Positions 37,012 through 48,101 of a stretch of 64,000 nucleotides of DNA are shown here, piece by piece. Position 1 is the stretch's first letter; each line of letters begins with the position of its first letter. Made by a program: the position numbers and the translations under genes. Under the pieces are notes generated by a model, which saw nothing but the letters and a program-made list of their open reading frames with translations, was not told the origin of the DNA and ran no database searches. Source of the DNA: Roseovarius sp. (lineage in GTDB: Bacteria; Pseudomonadota; Alphaproteobacteria; Rhodobacterales; Rhodobacteraceae); contig JAOSKR010000003.1 in the NCBI GenBank assembly GCA_027493545.1, positions 429,360-493,359 of the forward strand, in the 5' to 3' direction.

Positions 37012-37293
37012 GCGCGGCCTCCTTTCTCGAGTTGCCCCGGCTCCAGATCTAGATGCTGACACCGCTTGTGCCCAGAGGCGCGCCCGCGCAGGGGCGGTGC
37101 GGCGGCGCACATGTCGCGTATTCGGCGGGTTTCGGCCCGAACCTTCCGGCCCGGTCCCGGCGTCGGCAAAAGCCGCACGCCGGGCGCGTGAAAACCACAG
37201 CCCGGGACCAAAACCGGTTTGAGGGACGATGCATGGTGACATCGGGCACCGGGGCGCTAGGTTTCGGGAGAACCGGAAACATCGGGTGATGCC

Positions 37294-37653
37294 ATGCAGG
37301 AGTTTCTGCCGCCAGAGGTCAAGGCCGGGCTCGACGAGGCCCGCAGGCGGGCATGGCGCAAGGGTCGACGATTGCGGGTTCGGGCCGGCGAGGACGAATA
37401 TCCCGTTCTGGGCGCGTGGGAGGACGGGTTTGCCGTGACCCGCGAGGTGGCCCGGCATCTGCGCGGGCATGTGGCGCTTTACGACGGCGCGCGGCTGGTC
37501 GCGGACTGTCTGATCGTCGCTGCCGAGGAAGAGGGAGAGGCCGTGCGGTTCGAATTCAAGCGCGTGACCGAACCCGCCGTCACCCCGCCGGCGGATTTCG
37601 AGCGTGCGCCGGACGCGCCGGTGGCGCTGATCGGGCAGGACCCGGAACACTGA
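37294..37653 (+). CDS. Conserved hypothetical protein
   Basis: A 119-residue soluble protein with mixed alpha/beta composition. It begins with a basic helix (GLDEARRRAWRKGRRLRVRAG) followed by beta-rich sequence (EYPVLGAWEDGFAV, GHVALYDGARLVADCLIVAA). No known domain is recognised. It is 10 bases before the EamA transporter gene and in the same direction, so the two probably share a transcript. A GGGTGATG context precedes ATG 37294. Confidence 0.65.
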   Translation: MQEFLPPEVKAGLDEARRRAWRKGRRLRVRAGEDEYPVLGAWEDGFAVTREVARHLRGHVALYDGARLVADCLIVAAEEEGEAVRFEFKRVTEPAVTPPADFERAPDAPVALIGQDPEH

Positions 37654-37663
37654 GGGCCGCGGA

Positions 37664-38589
37664 ATGGTCGGCCCCGATCAACAGGACCGGCTGGCGGTGC
37701 TGGCCGGGCTTTATGCCGGCCTCGCCTTTGGCCTTTTCTGGCTGCCGATCCGTGCCGCCAACAATGCGGGTTTCGAGGGCCCCTGGGCGATCGCGGTGCT
37801 GTCGGGGCTGCCGCTGTTGCTGGCGCTGCCGCTGGCCTGGCGTCGCCGGGCGGTCTACACAGAGGGCCGGTGGTCGACCTGCTGGGCGGAGTGGTGGCCG
37901 GCGCGGCCTTTGTCCTTTACGGGGTGGCGTTTCTTTATACCGAGGTGGTGCGCGCCATCCTTCTTTTCTACACGATGCCGCTTTGGGGATTTCTGCTGGG
38001 CTGGGCGCTCCTGGGCGACCGCATCACCTGGTATCGCTGGGCCGCCATCGCCATCGGGCTGGCCGGTCTGACGGTGGTGTTCGGGGCCGGGGCCGGCGTG
38101 CCGCTGCCGCGCAACCTTGGCGACTGGTGCGCGGCGACGAGCGGGTTCCTGTGGGCGGTGGCGTCGCTGATGATCCTGATGCAACGGCGGGTGAGTGCCC
38201 TCGTTCACGGGATCAATTTCTTTGCCGCCGCAGCGGTGCTGTCGGTGCTGGCGGCGCTGGTCGCGGGTGGCGCCGGGCTGATCGGTCGGCCCGACTGGAA
38301 TGCCTTTCTGCCGATGGCCGTCTGGGCGGTTCCGGTGGCAATGGTGCTGATCCTGCCGGCGGGGCTGGCCACCGTCTATGCGCCGACGCGGCTCAATCCC
38401 GGGGTGTGCGGACTGCTGTTCATGGCCGAGGTGGTGGTCGCAGCCGTCACCGCCGCGCTGTGGGCCGGAGAACCGCTGAGTGTGCGCGAGGCGGCGGGGC
38501 TGGTGCTGATCGTCTGCGCCGGGCTGGTGGAGCCCGCCGCGATGACCTGGCGGCGTCGCCAAGCGATGGCGAGAGGCGAGACGGGCTGA
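37664..38589 (+). CDS. EamA/DMT-family transporter, one frameshift
   Basis: A 308-residue inner-membrane exporter with ten hydrophobic helices and two EamA repeats; the first repeat ends near FYTMPLWGFLLGWALLGDR and the second near MAEVVVAAVTAALWAGEPL. Such proteins export amino acids, nucleosides or drugs; the substrate is unknown. A missing base at about 37866 (GAGGGCCGG, expected one more G or C) breaks the frame after VYTEG; the rest continues VVDLLGGVVAGAAFVLYG. Repair gives an exact 309 codons. Confidence 0.88.
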
Positions 38590-38700
38590 GGCTCACTTGT
38601 TATGCGGGCATGGCAGGTCTAGCTTGAGAAGAGAGCCGTGGCCCATGAAGCGGCGCGCGACTGCCCGTGCGCGCCGTGCCAGACAGAAGCGGAGCCGATC

Positions 38701-41143
38701 ATGTCCGAACCCGACCACCCCGCCGCCCCTGCCGCCCGAGGCGCTCTGCGCGCCGATATCGGCGGCGGATTTCGATTTCGCCACCACCGAGACGCTGGAG
38801 CCGCTGGGCGACTGGCTGGGCCAGGATCGCGGCATCGGCGTCATGCGCATGGCCGCGGCGATGGAGCAGGGCGATTTCAACGCCTTCGTCATGGGCAACC
38901 CCGGCAGCGGCCGCCACCGTATCGCACGGGCGATCCTGAGCGACGCCGCAAGCCGCAGGCCCTGCCCGGACGACTGGGTCTACGTCAACAATTTCGAGAC
39001 CCCCCACAAGCCCGTTGCCATCGCGCTGCCGCCGGGCGACGCGGAACGCTTTCGCAAGGCGATGGAAGGGCTGATCGACGACCTGGCCAGCGACATTCCC
39101 GCGCTCTTCGAGTCGGAGGATTACCAGACCCGCCGCCGCGCCATCGAGGAAGGTTTCGCCTCGGCCCATGAAGCGGCGATGAGCGCGGTCTTCGAGGAGG
39201 CCCGCGCCCGCAAGGTGGCGATCCTGCGAACCCCGATGGGGTTCACCTTTGCCGGGCTGGACGGCGACGAGGCGATGACCAAGGAGCGGTACGAGGCGCT
39301 GCCCGAGAAAGACCGCGAGGCGCTCGACACGGCGATGGAGGAGACCCAGGAAAAGCTCTCGGAGGTTCTGCGCGCGCTGCCCAAGCAGCAAAAGGCGCAT
39401 CGCCGCGAGGTCGAGGAACTGAATTCGGGGTTGGCAAGGCAAGGCGTCGATGCCGCGATCGCCGAGGTACGCGAGGCGTTCGCCGGGCAGGAAGCGGTTC
39501 TGGATCACCTCGACCGGGTGCGCGACCACCTGATCGAAAACGCCGACATCTTCCTGCAGCGCCCCGAGGGCGAGAAAGCGGGCCCGTTCCCGCCGGCCGC
39601 GACGCGGCAGGCGAACCTGGCAGAGTTCCAGCCCTATGCCGTCAACGTGATGGTCTCGAATTGCGTCGAGGAACGCGCCGCGCCGGTGGTGGTCGAGGAC
39701 CTGCCGACGCTCGAGAACCTGATCGGGCGGATCGAATACGCCTCGCAGATGGGCACGCTGGTGACCAATTTCACCAAGATCAAGCCCGGCGCGCTGCACC
39801 GTGCCAACGGCGGCTATCTGGTGCTCGACGCGCTCAGGGTGCTGAGCGAGCCGATGGCGTGGGACGGGCTCAAGCGCTGCCTGCGCACCGGCGAGATCCC
39901 GATCTATTCGGCGGGCGAACGGCTGGGGTTGATCTCGACCGTGTCGCTGACGCCGGACCCGGTGCCGCTCAAGGTGCGGGTGATCCTGATCGGCGAGCGC
40001 AAGCACTACTACCTGCTGTCGGCGCTCGACCCAGATTTTCCGCAGCTGTTCAAGCTCGAGGCCGATTTCGACGACCATCTCGCGCTCGCCGACGACAGCC
40101 GCGCGGGCTATGCCCGGCTGATCTCCGGACTGGCGAGCCGGGTGGGTACGCGGCCGCTGGAGGCCGGCGCCGTTGCCGGGCTGATACGCGAAAGCCTGCG
40201 CGCCACCGGCGACGCCGAGCGGCTGACGCTCAACACGGGCTTTCTGACCGATTTCATCCACGAGGCCGATTTCTGGGCCGGCGAGCGCAAGGCACCGCAT
40301 ATTGCGGCCGCCGATATCGACACCGTGGCCGCCGCCCGCGAGCGCCGCGCCGGGCGGCTGCGCGAACTGAGCCAGGAGGCGATCACCCGGGGCACGATGC
40401 TGATCGACACCGAAGGCACGCGCACGGGCCAGATCAACGCGCTTTCGGTGCTGCGGTTGGGTGGCCACATGTTCGGGCGTCCGTCGCGGCTGACGGCGCG
40501 GGTACGCCCCGGCACCGGCAAGTTGGTCGATATCGAGCGCGAGACCGAACTGGGCGGTCCGATCCATTCCAAGGGCATGCTGATCCTGCAGGGATATCTG
40601 GCCGCCACCTACGCCACCACGGCGCCGATGTCGCTGTGGGCGAGCCTGGTCTTCGAGCAAAGCTATGGCGGCGTCGATGGCGACAGCGCGTCGGCGGCCG
40701 AACTCATAGCGCTGTTGTCGGCGCTGGCCGAGGCGCCGATCGACCAGTCTCTTGCGATCACCGGCTCGGTCAACCAGTTCGGCGACATCCAGGCCATCGG
40801 CGGCGTGAACGAAAAGATCGAGGGATTTTTCGACATCTGCGCCGCGCGCGGGCTGACGGGGTCGCAGGGGGTGCTGATCCCGGCCGCCAACGTCAAGAAC
40901 CTGTGCCTGCGCCAGCGGGTGATCGACGCGGTGGCCGAGGGCCGCTTTCGCATCGTGCCGATGGCGGCGGTGGCCGACGGGCTGGCGGCGCTGACCGGGA
41001 TGACGCCGGGCAAGCGCGGCGCCGACGGCAGCTTTGCCGAGGGCAGCCTCAACGCCCGGGTCGAGGCGCGGCTGACCGAATTCGCCGACATCCGCAGACG
41101 CTTTGCCAGGGAGGCACGCAATGGCTCCGCAGAACAGAGCTGA
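38701..41143 (+). CDS. Lon-like (AAA_32/S16) protease, one frameshift near the start
   Basis: An 813-residue Lon-related protease. An AAA-like N-terminal half contains GNPGSGRHRIA (a degenerate Walker A without the usual lysine), a long coiled-coil insert, the NGGYLVLDALRVL and LDPDFPQLFKLEADF motifs, and a C-terminal S16 protease domain with the Ser-Lys dyad: Ser662 in VDGDSASAAE and Lys705 in GGVNEKIEGF. The start was set at ATG 38701 because GGAG (38691-38694) precedes it; the frame then needs removal of one C in the run near 38729 to enter the main frame, giving an exact 814 codons. The alternative is an in-frame ATG at 38645 without repair. Related proteins (YcbZ in E. coli) degrade misfolded proteins, but ATP dependence is uncertain here. 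Confidence 0.88.
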
Positions 41144-41831
41144 CGGCGACGGGCAAGCCCGCCGCCGGGTGGTGCTGGGGGCGACCTCCTACGCCGATGC
41201 CGAGGGCGGGCTCGGCATCGCGGTAGAGCTCGCGCGTCATGCCGGTGCCGAGCTGCACGGACTACTGGTGCGGGACGTGGTAAGCCTCGGCGCGGTGCGG
41301 GTATTCCGGGTGCGCGCGGTCTCGTTCTCGGGCGAGGTTGCCGAGGAGGTCACCGAGACCGCGCTGCTCAGGGCATATCAGGCCGACGCGCGTCACTTTT
41401 CAGAACGGCTGAGAGGCGTTGCGCGGCTGGCGCGTCTGCAGGCGAACTTTCACGCCATAGAGGGCCGGCTCTGGGAGACGGTGCAAGAGGCCGCCGGTCC
41501 CGGCGGGGTGGCGGTCTTCGGCTATCGCCGCGCGATGGACGACAGCGGCAGCGTGGTGCTGGTGCTGGGTGAAGGCCACGCCGTGCCGGGCTTTGTCGCG
41601 GTGCTGGCGGCGGGGCTGAAAAAGCGTCTTCTGGTGCTGTCGGATGCCTCGCCTCCGGCAGGCGTGGCCGGCGAGGTTTTTCACGGGCCCGACGACCTGT
41701 TGCGCCGGCTGGGCGCGCTGAGCCCCGCTGCGGTGATCATTGCCGCCGACCCCGCCATCCTGCCGCCGGTAGCGCGGCTGGTCGAGGCCGCGCGCTGCCC
41801 GGTGGTGGTGGCCGCCGCCGAAGAGGGCTGA
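41121..41831 (+). CDS. UspA-like protein coupled to the Lon-like protease
   Basis: A 236-residue protein. The N-terminal sequence RRVVLGATSYADAEGGLGIAVELARHAGAELHGLLVRD resembles in part the first strand-helix-strand of universal stress proteins, and the C-terminal segment (PPVARLVEAARCPVVVA) resembles the end of the fold, but the glycine-rich ATP-binding loop is not clear. AGGGAGG precedes ATG 41121. It overlaps the protease gene by 23 bases, so it should be made together with it. Role in stress is inferred from fold and neighbour. Confidence 0.55.
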   Translation: MAPQNRADGDGQARRRVVLGATSYADAEGGLGIAVELARHAGAELHGLLVRDVVSLGAVRVFRVRAVSFSGEVAEEVTETALLRAYQADARHFSERLRGVARLARLQANFHAIEGRLWETVQEAAGPGGVAVFGYRRAMDDSGSVVLVLGEGHAVPGFVAVLAAGLKKRLLVLSDASPPAGVAGEVFHGPDDLLRRLGALSPAAVIIAADPAILPPVARLVEAARCPVVVAAAEEG

Positions 41832-41838
41832 GCGAGGC

Positions 41839-44800
41839 TCAGGTCTTGGCGATGCGGTAGATTGCCGGGATCACCAGCACGGTGAGCGCGGTCGACGACA
41901 ACAGCCCGAAGAGCAGCGAGATTGCCAGCCCCTGAAAGATCGGATCGGCGAGGATCACCGCCGCGCCGATCATGGCGGCGAGCGCGGTCAGCAGGATCGG
42001 CTTGAACCGGGTGGCTCCGGCCTCGATCAGCGTCTCGATGCTCACCCGGCCCTCGGGGTCGGCATGGCGGATGAAATCGACCAGCAGGATCGAGTTGCGC
42101 ACGATGATGCCGGCAAGCGCGATGAACCCGATCATCGAGGTGGCCGAGAAGGGCGCACTGAAAAGCCAGTGCCCGGCCATGATGCCGAGAAAGGTCAGCG
42201 GCACCGGCGTGAGGATGACGAGCGGCAGGCGGAAGCTGCCGAACTGCGCCACCACCAGGATGTAGATGCCCAGAAGCGCCACCGCAAAGGCCGCGCCCAT
42301 GTCGCGGAAGGTGATCCAGGTGACCTCCCATTCGCCGTCCCAGAGAAGCGTCGGCTGGGCGGTGCTCTCGGGCTGGCCGTGCAGGCGGATCGCCGGTTTC
42401 GGCAGGTCGGACCAGTCCATCGCGTCCAGCCGCTTGGCCACGTCGAGCATGCCGTAGAGCGGCGCCTCGAACGCGCCGGCCAGCTCGCCCGTGACCATGA
42501 TCGTGTCATAGCCGTTGTGGCGGAAGATCGAGTACGAGGCGCGTTCCTCGCCGATATCGACCACGTCGCCCAGCTCGACCACGCCGCGCCCGCCGGGCAG
42601 GGCATTGGCCGGCACCGGCGTCGACAGCGTCGCGGCGTCCATCACGCGCTCGGATTTCGGCCGCTCGACCACGATCGGGATCGGGTGCCGCCCCTCGCCG
42701 CGATGGGAATAGCCCACCGGTGCTGGAACCATTGAGCAGGCGAAGCGTCTGCAGCACGTCGGCCTCCTCGACCCGGAAGAAGTCGAGATCGGCGGGGCGC
42801 AGCTCGGCCCGCAGGCGGCGGGCGCGGGTGCCGTAGCTGTCGTCGACATCGACCACGAAATCGACCGCCTCGAACGCGCCGCGCACACGCTCGGCCACGG
42901 CGCGGCGGGTGTCGGGATCGGGGCCGTAGACCTCGGCCAGCAGCGTGGCGATAACCGGCGGGCCGGGGGGTGGCTCGACCACCTTGACGACGCTGCCCTC
43001 GGGTATCGGCAGCGCCGAGAGCCGCTGGCGCAGATCGAGCGCGATCTCGTGGCTGGTGCGCGAGCGGATGTCCTTGGGCTGCAGGTTGAGCTGCACGTCG
43101 CCCATCTGGGGCGCCGCGCGCAGGTAATAATGCCGCACCAGCCCGTTGAAGTTGAAGGCCGCGGCGGTGCCGGCATGGGTCTGGGCCGAGACCACCTCGG
43201 GCAGGTCCATGGCGGCGCGGGCGGCGTCCTGCAGCGCGGCGTCGGTGGCTTCGACGCTGGCGCCCTCGGGCAGGTCGATGACGATGGCCAGTTCCGACTT
43301 GTTGTCGAAGGGCAGGAGCTTGACCGCCACGTCCTTGGTGTAAAGGAGACCCAGCGAGCCGAAGGAGAGGACCACGGTCAGCACCAGGAAAAGCCCGCTG
43401 CGGCCCTTGCTCTTCAGCACCGGGCGGGCCATGGCGGCATAGATCCGCCCCAGCCGGCCGCCGGGAAAGCCGCCGCCCGGTTCGTGATGCAGCGGCGCGC
43501 GCCCGGCGATCCTGATCATCAGCCAGGGAGTGACCATCACCGCCACGAAGAAGGAAAAGATCATCGCGGCCGATGCGTTGGCCGGAATGGGGCTCATGTA
43601 GGGGCCCATCAGCCCCGAGACAAAGAGCATCGGCAAGAGCGCCACCACCACCGTCAGCGTCGCCACGATGGTGGGGTTGCCGACCTCGGCCACGGCCTCG
43701 ATCGCGGCCTGATGCGCGGTTTTCGGGGTCGATGCCCCAGTGCCGCGCGATGTTCTCGATCACCACGATGGCGTCATCGACGAGGATGCCGATGGAAAAG
43801 ATCAGGGCAAAGAGTGACACGCGGTTGAGCGTGTAGCCCATGATCCAGGCCGCGAAAAGCGTGAGCAGAATCGTCACCGGGATCACCACCGCCATCACCA
43901 CTGCCTCGCGCCAGCCGATCGCCAGCCAGATCAGCACGACGATGGAAACCGTGGCCAGACCGAGGTGAAAGAGCAGTTCGTTGGCCTTCTCGTTGGCAGT
44001 CTCGCCATAGTCGCGGGTGACCTCGACGGTGACGCTGTCGGGGATGAGTTCACCCTTCATCTCGTCGACGCGGTGGAGGATCTGCTCGGCCACCACCACC
44101 GCGTTGGCGCCGGCGCGCTTGGCCAGCGCCAGGGTGACGGCGGGGTGGCGGTCGATGCCGCCCGAGGCGTTGCGCGTGAGCGTGGCGACCTGACGCTCGT
44201 CGGTGCCGCTGACAAAGCCAACATCGGCCACGTCGCGGACATAGACGGTGCGCCCGTCGCGGGCGGTAAGTTCGAGGTTGCCGATCTCGGCGGGCGTGGC
44301 CAGCGTCTGGCCGATGATGAGGTCGATCTGCTGGCCGCCGTCGCGCAGATTGCCGGCGGGCGCGGAACTGTTGGCGCCGCCGACCTTGCCGGCGAGCTGT
44401 TGCAGGGTGATGCCGTAAAGCGCCAGCCGCGCGGGGTCGGGGCCACGCGCAGCACCTCGTCCTCGGCGCCGATGAGATAGCTGAGCCCGACATCCTGGAT
44501 CCGCGCCAGGCGCACCTCGACCTCGCGCGCGATGCGGGTGAGATCGGCGGCACTGATCGCGGCGTTGCCCGGCGCCGGGCTGAAGGTAAGCGTGACGATG
44601 GCAACGTCGTCGATGCCGCGGCCGACGATCAGCGGCTCGGGGATGCCGACGGGGATGCGGTCCATGTTGGCCCGGATCTTGTCGTGTACCCGCAGGATGG
44701 CGGTATCGGCGGAAACGCCGACCTCGAAACGCGCGGTGACCATCGCGCCATCGTCGCGGGTGTCGGAATAGACGTGCTCGACCTCGTCGATGCCCTTGAC

Positions 44801-45052
44801 GATGATTTCCAGCGGTTCGGTCACGAGCTTGACCGCGTCCTGCGCCCTGAGACCGTCGGCGCGTACATGGATATCGACCATCGGCACCGAGATCTGCGGC
44901 TCTTCCTCGCGAGGCAGGGCGAACAGGGCGAGAAAGCCCACCGCCAGCGCCGCGATCAGGATGAGCGGGGTCAACGCCGAGGCGATGAACGCCTGCGTCA
45001 GGTGTCCCGCCAGCCCCAGCGGTTTGGGGCGTACGCCGTTTTTGTCACTCAT
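41839..45052 (-). CDS. RND efflux pump, inner-membrane subunit 2, three frameshifts
   Basis: Proton-driven pump of about 1070 residues after repair. Segments in order: FIASALTPLILIAALAVGFLALFALPREEEPQIS (first helix), TNx-type periplasmic loop, IFSIGILVDDAIVVIENIARHW (proton-relay helix), and the C-terminal MIGFIALAGIIVRNSILLVDFIRHA. Breaks: a lost C near 44440 (GGCCCCGACC, five C expected), an extra C near 43726 (GACCCCGAAAACC, three C expected) and an extra base near 42718 (CACCGGTGGGC, expected CACCGTGGGC). Repair gives an exact 1071 codons. The start overlaps the adaptor stop by eight bases. Confidence 0.9.
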
Positions 45053-46015
45053 CGGGTGTCACCACCACCTCGCCGGGGGTGAGCCCCGACAGGATCTCTC
45101 GCATCGTTTGGCCGTCACGCTCCAGCACGGCGCCGGGCACCACGGTGCGGCGCAGCGGTCCGGCCGGGGTGCGCACGGTCACGTAGTCGAGCCCGCCTTC
45201 GCGCTCGAGCGAATCCTCGGGCACCAGCAGAACGTCGCGCGTCCCCACCGGCAGGCGCACCGGCAGGCGGCGACCGACGAAGCGGGGATCGAGCCCTCGA
45301 CCTCGACATCGGCCTGCACGCGCCCGCCCTCGATCAGCGGGTAGAGCTTGGCCAGAACGCCGGTGCGTGTGGCGCCGTCGCCGCCGATCTCGATACGGTC
45401 GCCCTCGGCGAGGTCGGTGGCGTGGCGTTCGGGCACGGCGAGGCGCAGATAGACGCCGCCGCCGCCGATTTCGGCCACCGCCTCGCCCGGCGTGACGACC
45501 GACCCGCGCGAGAGCGGCACCGCCAGCACGATGCCGGCATCGGGGGCCAGGACGCGGCCCTCCTCGATCTGGCGGCGGACCACCGCGCGCTCGGCCTCGG
45601 TGCTTGAAATATCGCCTTCGATGACGTCCACATCGGTTTGCAGGGCATCGAAGCGCTGGCTGGTGATGACGCCGCGTTCGATCAGCGTCTCGCCGCGGGC
45701 AAGATCCGCGCGCGCGGTTTCCAGTCGCGCACCCAGTGCATCGAGCTGGGCATCGAGCGCGTCGATCTGGAAATCGAGCTTGACGTCCTCGATCGTCGCC
45801 AGCGTTTCGCCGGCCTCGACCCGGTCGCCCTCGGTCACGGACAGCTCGGCTATGGTGCCGCCGATGCGGGCGCGGGCGGGCACGCGGTCGCGGGTCTCGA
45901 CCTGTCCGTAAACGGGTTTCCACTCGGTCACGGTGACCGGCGCAACCGCAAAGTCGCCGGCCCGGGCGGCCGCGGTGAGCGCCAGCAGCCCGAGAAGAGC
46001 GGGAATGAGACGCAT
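45045..46015 (-). CDS. RND periplasmic adaptor 2, one frameshift
   Basis: Membrane-fusion protein of the HlyD/AcrA class, 323 residues after repair. It has a signal peptide (ALLGLLALTAAARA), the lipoyl half motif (VTEGDRVEAGETLATIEDV), an alpha-hairpin (LDAQLDALGARLETARADL) and the C-terminal barrel (SGLTPGEVVVTPDE). A lost base at 45293-45296 breaks the frame at VEVEG; the chain continues LDPRFVGRRLPVRLPVGT. Repair gives an exact 324 codons. It is first in a two-gene operon with pump 2, with a probable promoter at 46080-46108. Confidence 0.9.
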
Positions 46016-46079
46016 GGGTCGCACCCTCCTGCGATCATCGACGGAACAAAGGGGCGCCGGCGGCACCCTACGAAGGGCG

Positions 46080-46108
46080 TATCTGATATTCAAAAATCGG
46101 AATGTCAA
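46080..46108 (-). promoter_or_regulatory. Candidate promoter/operator of the pump 2 operon
   Basis: On the minus strand a perfect TTGACA (plus 46103-46108) is followed by an AT-rich spacer. The spacer holds an inverted repeat ATTC-N8-GAAT (46088-46091 and 46100-46103) and the nine-base palindrome TATCTGATA (46080-46088). The ATTC/GAAT form resembles ArsR-family operators such as that of BigR. The same TATCTGATA core stands before the sorA-like gene at 60268-60276. The segment starts 65 bases upstream of the adaptor gene. Confidence 0.45.
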
Positions 46109-47250
46109 GGCCGTACCCCCGCCCCCGGCCCCAGTTCGCGGCGGATGCCGATATGGGAGACGATGTCGCGCATCGTCAGAATGCCCACGAGATCATCCGC
46201 CTCGGCCACCATCAGGCGGCTGACTTTGTGCGTCTGCATGACCTTTATCGCCTCGAGCACCGGGGTTTCCGGGCCGACCGTGCGCTCGGCGCTGTCGGTG
46301 GCGAGGATGTCGCCGGCGGTGCGGCCGGCGCGCTCTTCGAGCGGTACCCGGCCGACATCGTCGAGCCGCACGCAGCCCAGAAGCGCGCCGTCGCGCAGGA
46401 CCGGAAAGACCTTGTGGTTGAAACGGTAGAAGTAGTTCTCGATGAGATAATCGAGCGGCGTGTCGTCGGGCACGGTGATCGGGTGCGTGACCATCAGCCG
46501 GCGCACGGGGATGTCCTCGAGCAGGTTGGTCATGGTCATCTGCGTCTCGGCCGAGCGCGCCGCGCCGATGATGAAAAGCCCGATCAGCGCCTGCCACATG
46601 CCGGCGAAGATATTGCCGGTGAGTGCGTTGAGAAAGCCCAGCGCCACCAGCACCGAACCCAGCAGCCGCCCGGTCCCGGCGCTGATGCGGGTGGCACGGT
46701 CCAGACTGCCCGTCCACCACCAGATCGCCGCCCGCAGCACCCGCCCGCCGTCGAGCGGAAAGGCGGGGATCATGTTGAAGATCGCCAGCACCGCGTTGAT
46801 CAGCGCGAGATAGGCGAAGAGCGCGACCAGCGGCGCCTCTCCCACCGCGCCGGGCAGGGCAAGGGCGACGCTCTGAAAGACCAGCGCCAGAAACAGGCTC
46901 ATGATCGGTCCGGCGATGGCCATCAGGAATTCGGACTTGGCGCTCGGGGGCTCGTCCTCCATCTCGGCGACACCGCCGAAGATGAACAGAGTGATGCCCT
47001 TGATCGGTATATCGTAACGTCGCGCCACGATTGCGTGGGAGAATTCGTGCAGGATGATCGAAACGAACAAGCCCAGCGCCCCGGCGATGCCGAGCACGAC
47101 CGCCGTTCCGGTGTCGATGCCCTCGATCACCGAGGGAAAGTAGCCGCCGGCGAGCGACCACACGATCAGGATGGCAAGGACGAACCAGGTCAGATCGAGG
47201 CTGACGCGGAAGCCCATGATCGTGAACAGGTCGATCTTGTTGGTGAACAT
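46105..47250 (-). CDS. Site-2-type M50 metalloprotease with CBS domains
   Basis: A 381-residue membrane protease. It has the zinc motif HEFSH (68-72), the second motif FPLDGGR (164-170), six or so membrane helices, and two CBS domains in the last 130 residues (about 250-375, for example EDIPVRRLMVTHP and AIKVMQTHKVSRLMV). Such proteases cut membrane-bound regulators, while CBS domains sense adenosine nucleotides. An AGGAGTG ribosome site precedes 47250. Its stop is close to the promoter of pump 2, so it may be in the same transcript by read-through. Substrate unknown. Confidence 0.92.
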   Translation of the reverse strand: MFTNKIDLFTIMGFRVSLDLTWFVLAILIVWSLAGGYFPSVIEGIDTGTAVVLGIAGALGLFVSIILHEFSHAIVARRYDIPIKGITLFIFGGVAEMEDEPPSAKSEFLMAIAGPIMSLFLALVFQSVALALPGAVGEAPLVALFAYLALINAVLAIFNMIPAFPLDGGRVLRAAIWWWTGSLDRATRISAGTGRLLGSVLVALGFLNALTGNIFAGMWQALIGLFIIGAARSAETQMTMTNLLEDIPVRRLMVTHPITVPDDTPLDYLIENYFYRFNHKVFPVLRDGALLGCVRLDDVGRVPLEERAGRTAGDILATDSAERTVGPETPVLEAIKVMQTHKVSRLMVAEADDLVGILTMRDIVSHIGIRRELGPGAGVRP

Positions 47251-48101
47251 GGTTTCACTCCTGAGGTTGCGGCGCGCCGGGGCGGTCGCGTGACCGCGCC
47301 CGACGCAATCATGCCTCAGGCATATCGGGCACGCCTTGATACGGGTCAATGGCCGGATGCCGGAGAGGCCGGCCAACCCGGCAGTTCCTGCTCCGACGCT
47401 TTGCCGAGGATCGATGCCGCGATGTCGCCGGGGGCGAGGCGGTCGGCGCCCCCATCGACGAAGGGGCAGCCTCCGACCCCGGACGCACCGGCGCGAATGC
47501 GGCAGCTGGCGATGCCGTAAGTGGCGATGGTATCAACAATCACGTCTGGCTGTCTAGCCACCTTGGATGCCGGTTTATCCTCCGAAACATCTCTCATGTT
47601 TGTAGTAAGCGGCAATCAGGGCTCTTTCTTCACAGGTTCGGTAAACATGACGGGCCGGCAGTCGAGTGCGAGGGGGCCGCGCCCCGTGTTTCAGCATGGC
47701 CGGATGGAGATGTCGGGTTGCGGGCCTCAATCCGGGCTGGGCATGAAACCGGCGACACGCACAAGTCGGGGTTGACGCAAGACCTGAACTTGCGACCGCA
47801 ACCTCAAGAAACATCGTGTCAATCCGTATGTGCCGGTATCAGCCCGGCACCAGTGTGCCAGCGCGGGCCATTCGGGGCCTGCTATCCTGGGCGGGTAAAT
47901 GCCGACGATGCGGCCGGGCCTGCCGTCCCGTTACCCGGTCACGATCATGCCGGCGCCTGCCGGATCGGCGCGAAGATCCGGAGGATTGGCGCCCGTCATG
48001 CCTGACGCGGCCGTCTGCGCGCAGGCGGCCGGGCGAAAAAAGCCGGTTGTTGCCGGATGCCAGCCCGCCTAGATTCGTCGTGAAATCGGAGGCAGGCGGA
48101 G
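47251..48101. other. Long gap between the M50 protease and AsmA genes
   Basis: About 850 bases with no convincing complete gene on either strand. It holds a possible decayed gene (47346-47540). The rest (47541-48101) has only short or unsupported reading frames and no visible RNA gene. Base composition is somewhat lower in GC around 47530-47680 than in the neighbours. Confidence 0.6.
47346..47540 (-). pseudogene. Possible remnant of an HMG-CoA lyase-like gene
   Basis: On the minus strand the residues AGASGVGGCPFVDGGADRLA and, after them, PGDIAASILG resemble the C-terminal metal-binding part of 3-hydroxy-3-methylglutaryl-CoA lyases (usual form [23 protein letters not shown]). Nothing of the remaining 250 residues is present. 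The match is short and could be chance. Confidence 0.35.

Noticed and set aside
38699..40660. 653-codon minus-strand frame opposite the Lon-like protease
   Set aside because: Antisense composition and no known motif, while the plus strand has an intact Ser-Lys protease dyad.
47590..48101. tRNA or mobile-element end in the long gap
   Set aside because: No cloverleaf-like pairs, no CCA-adjacent acceptor stem, no terminal inverted repeats and no transposase fragment were found by eye.
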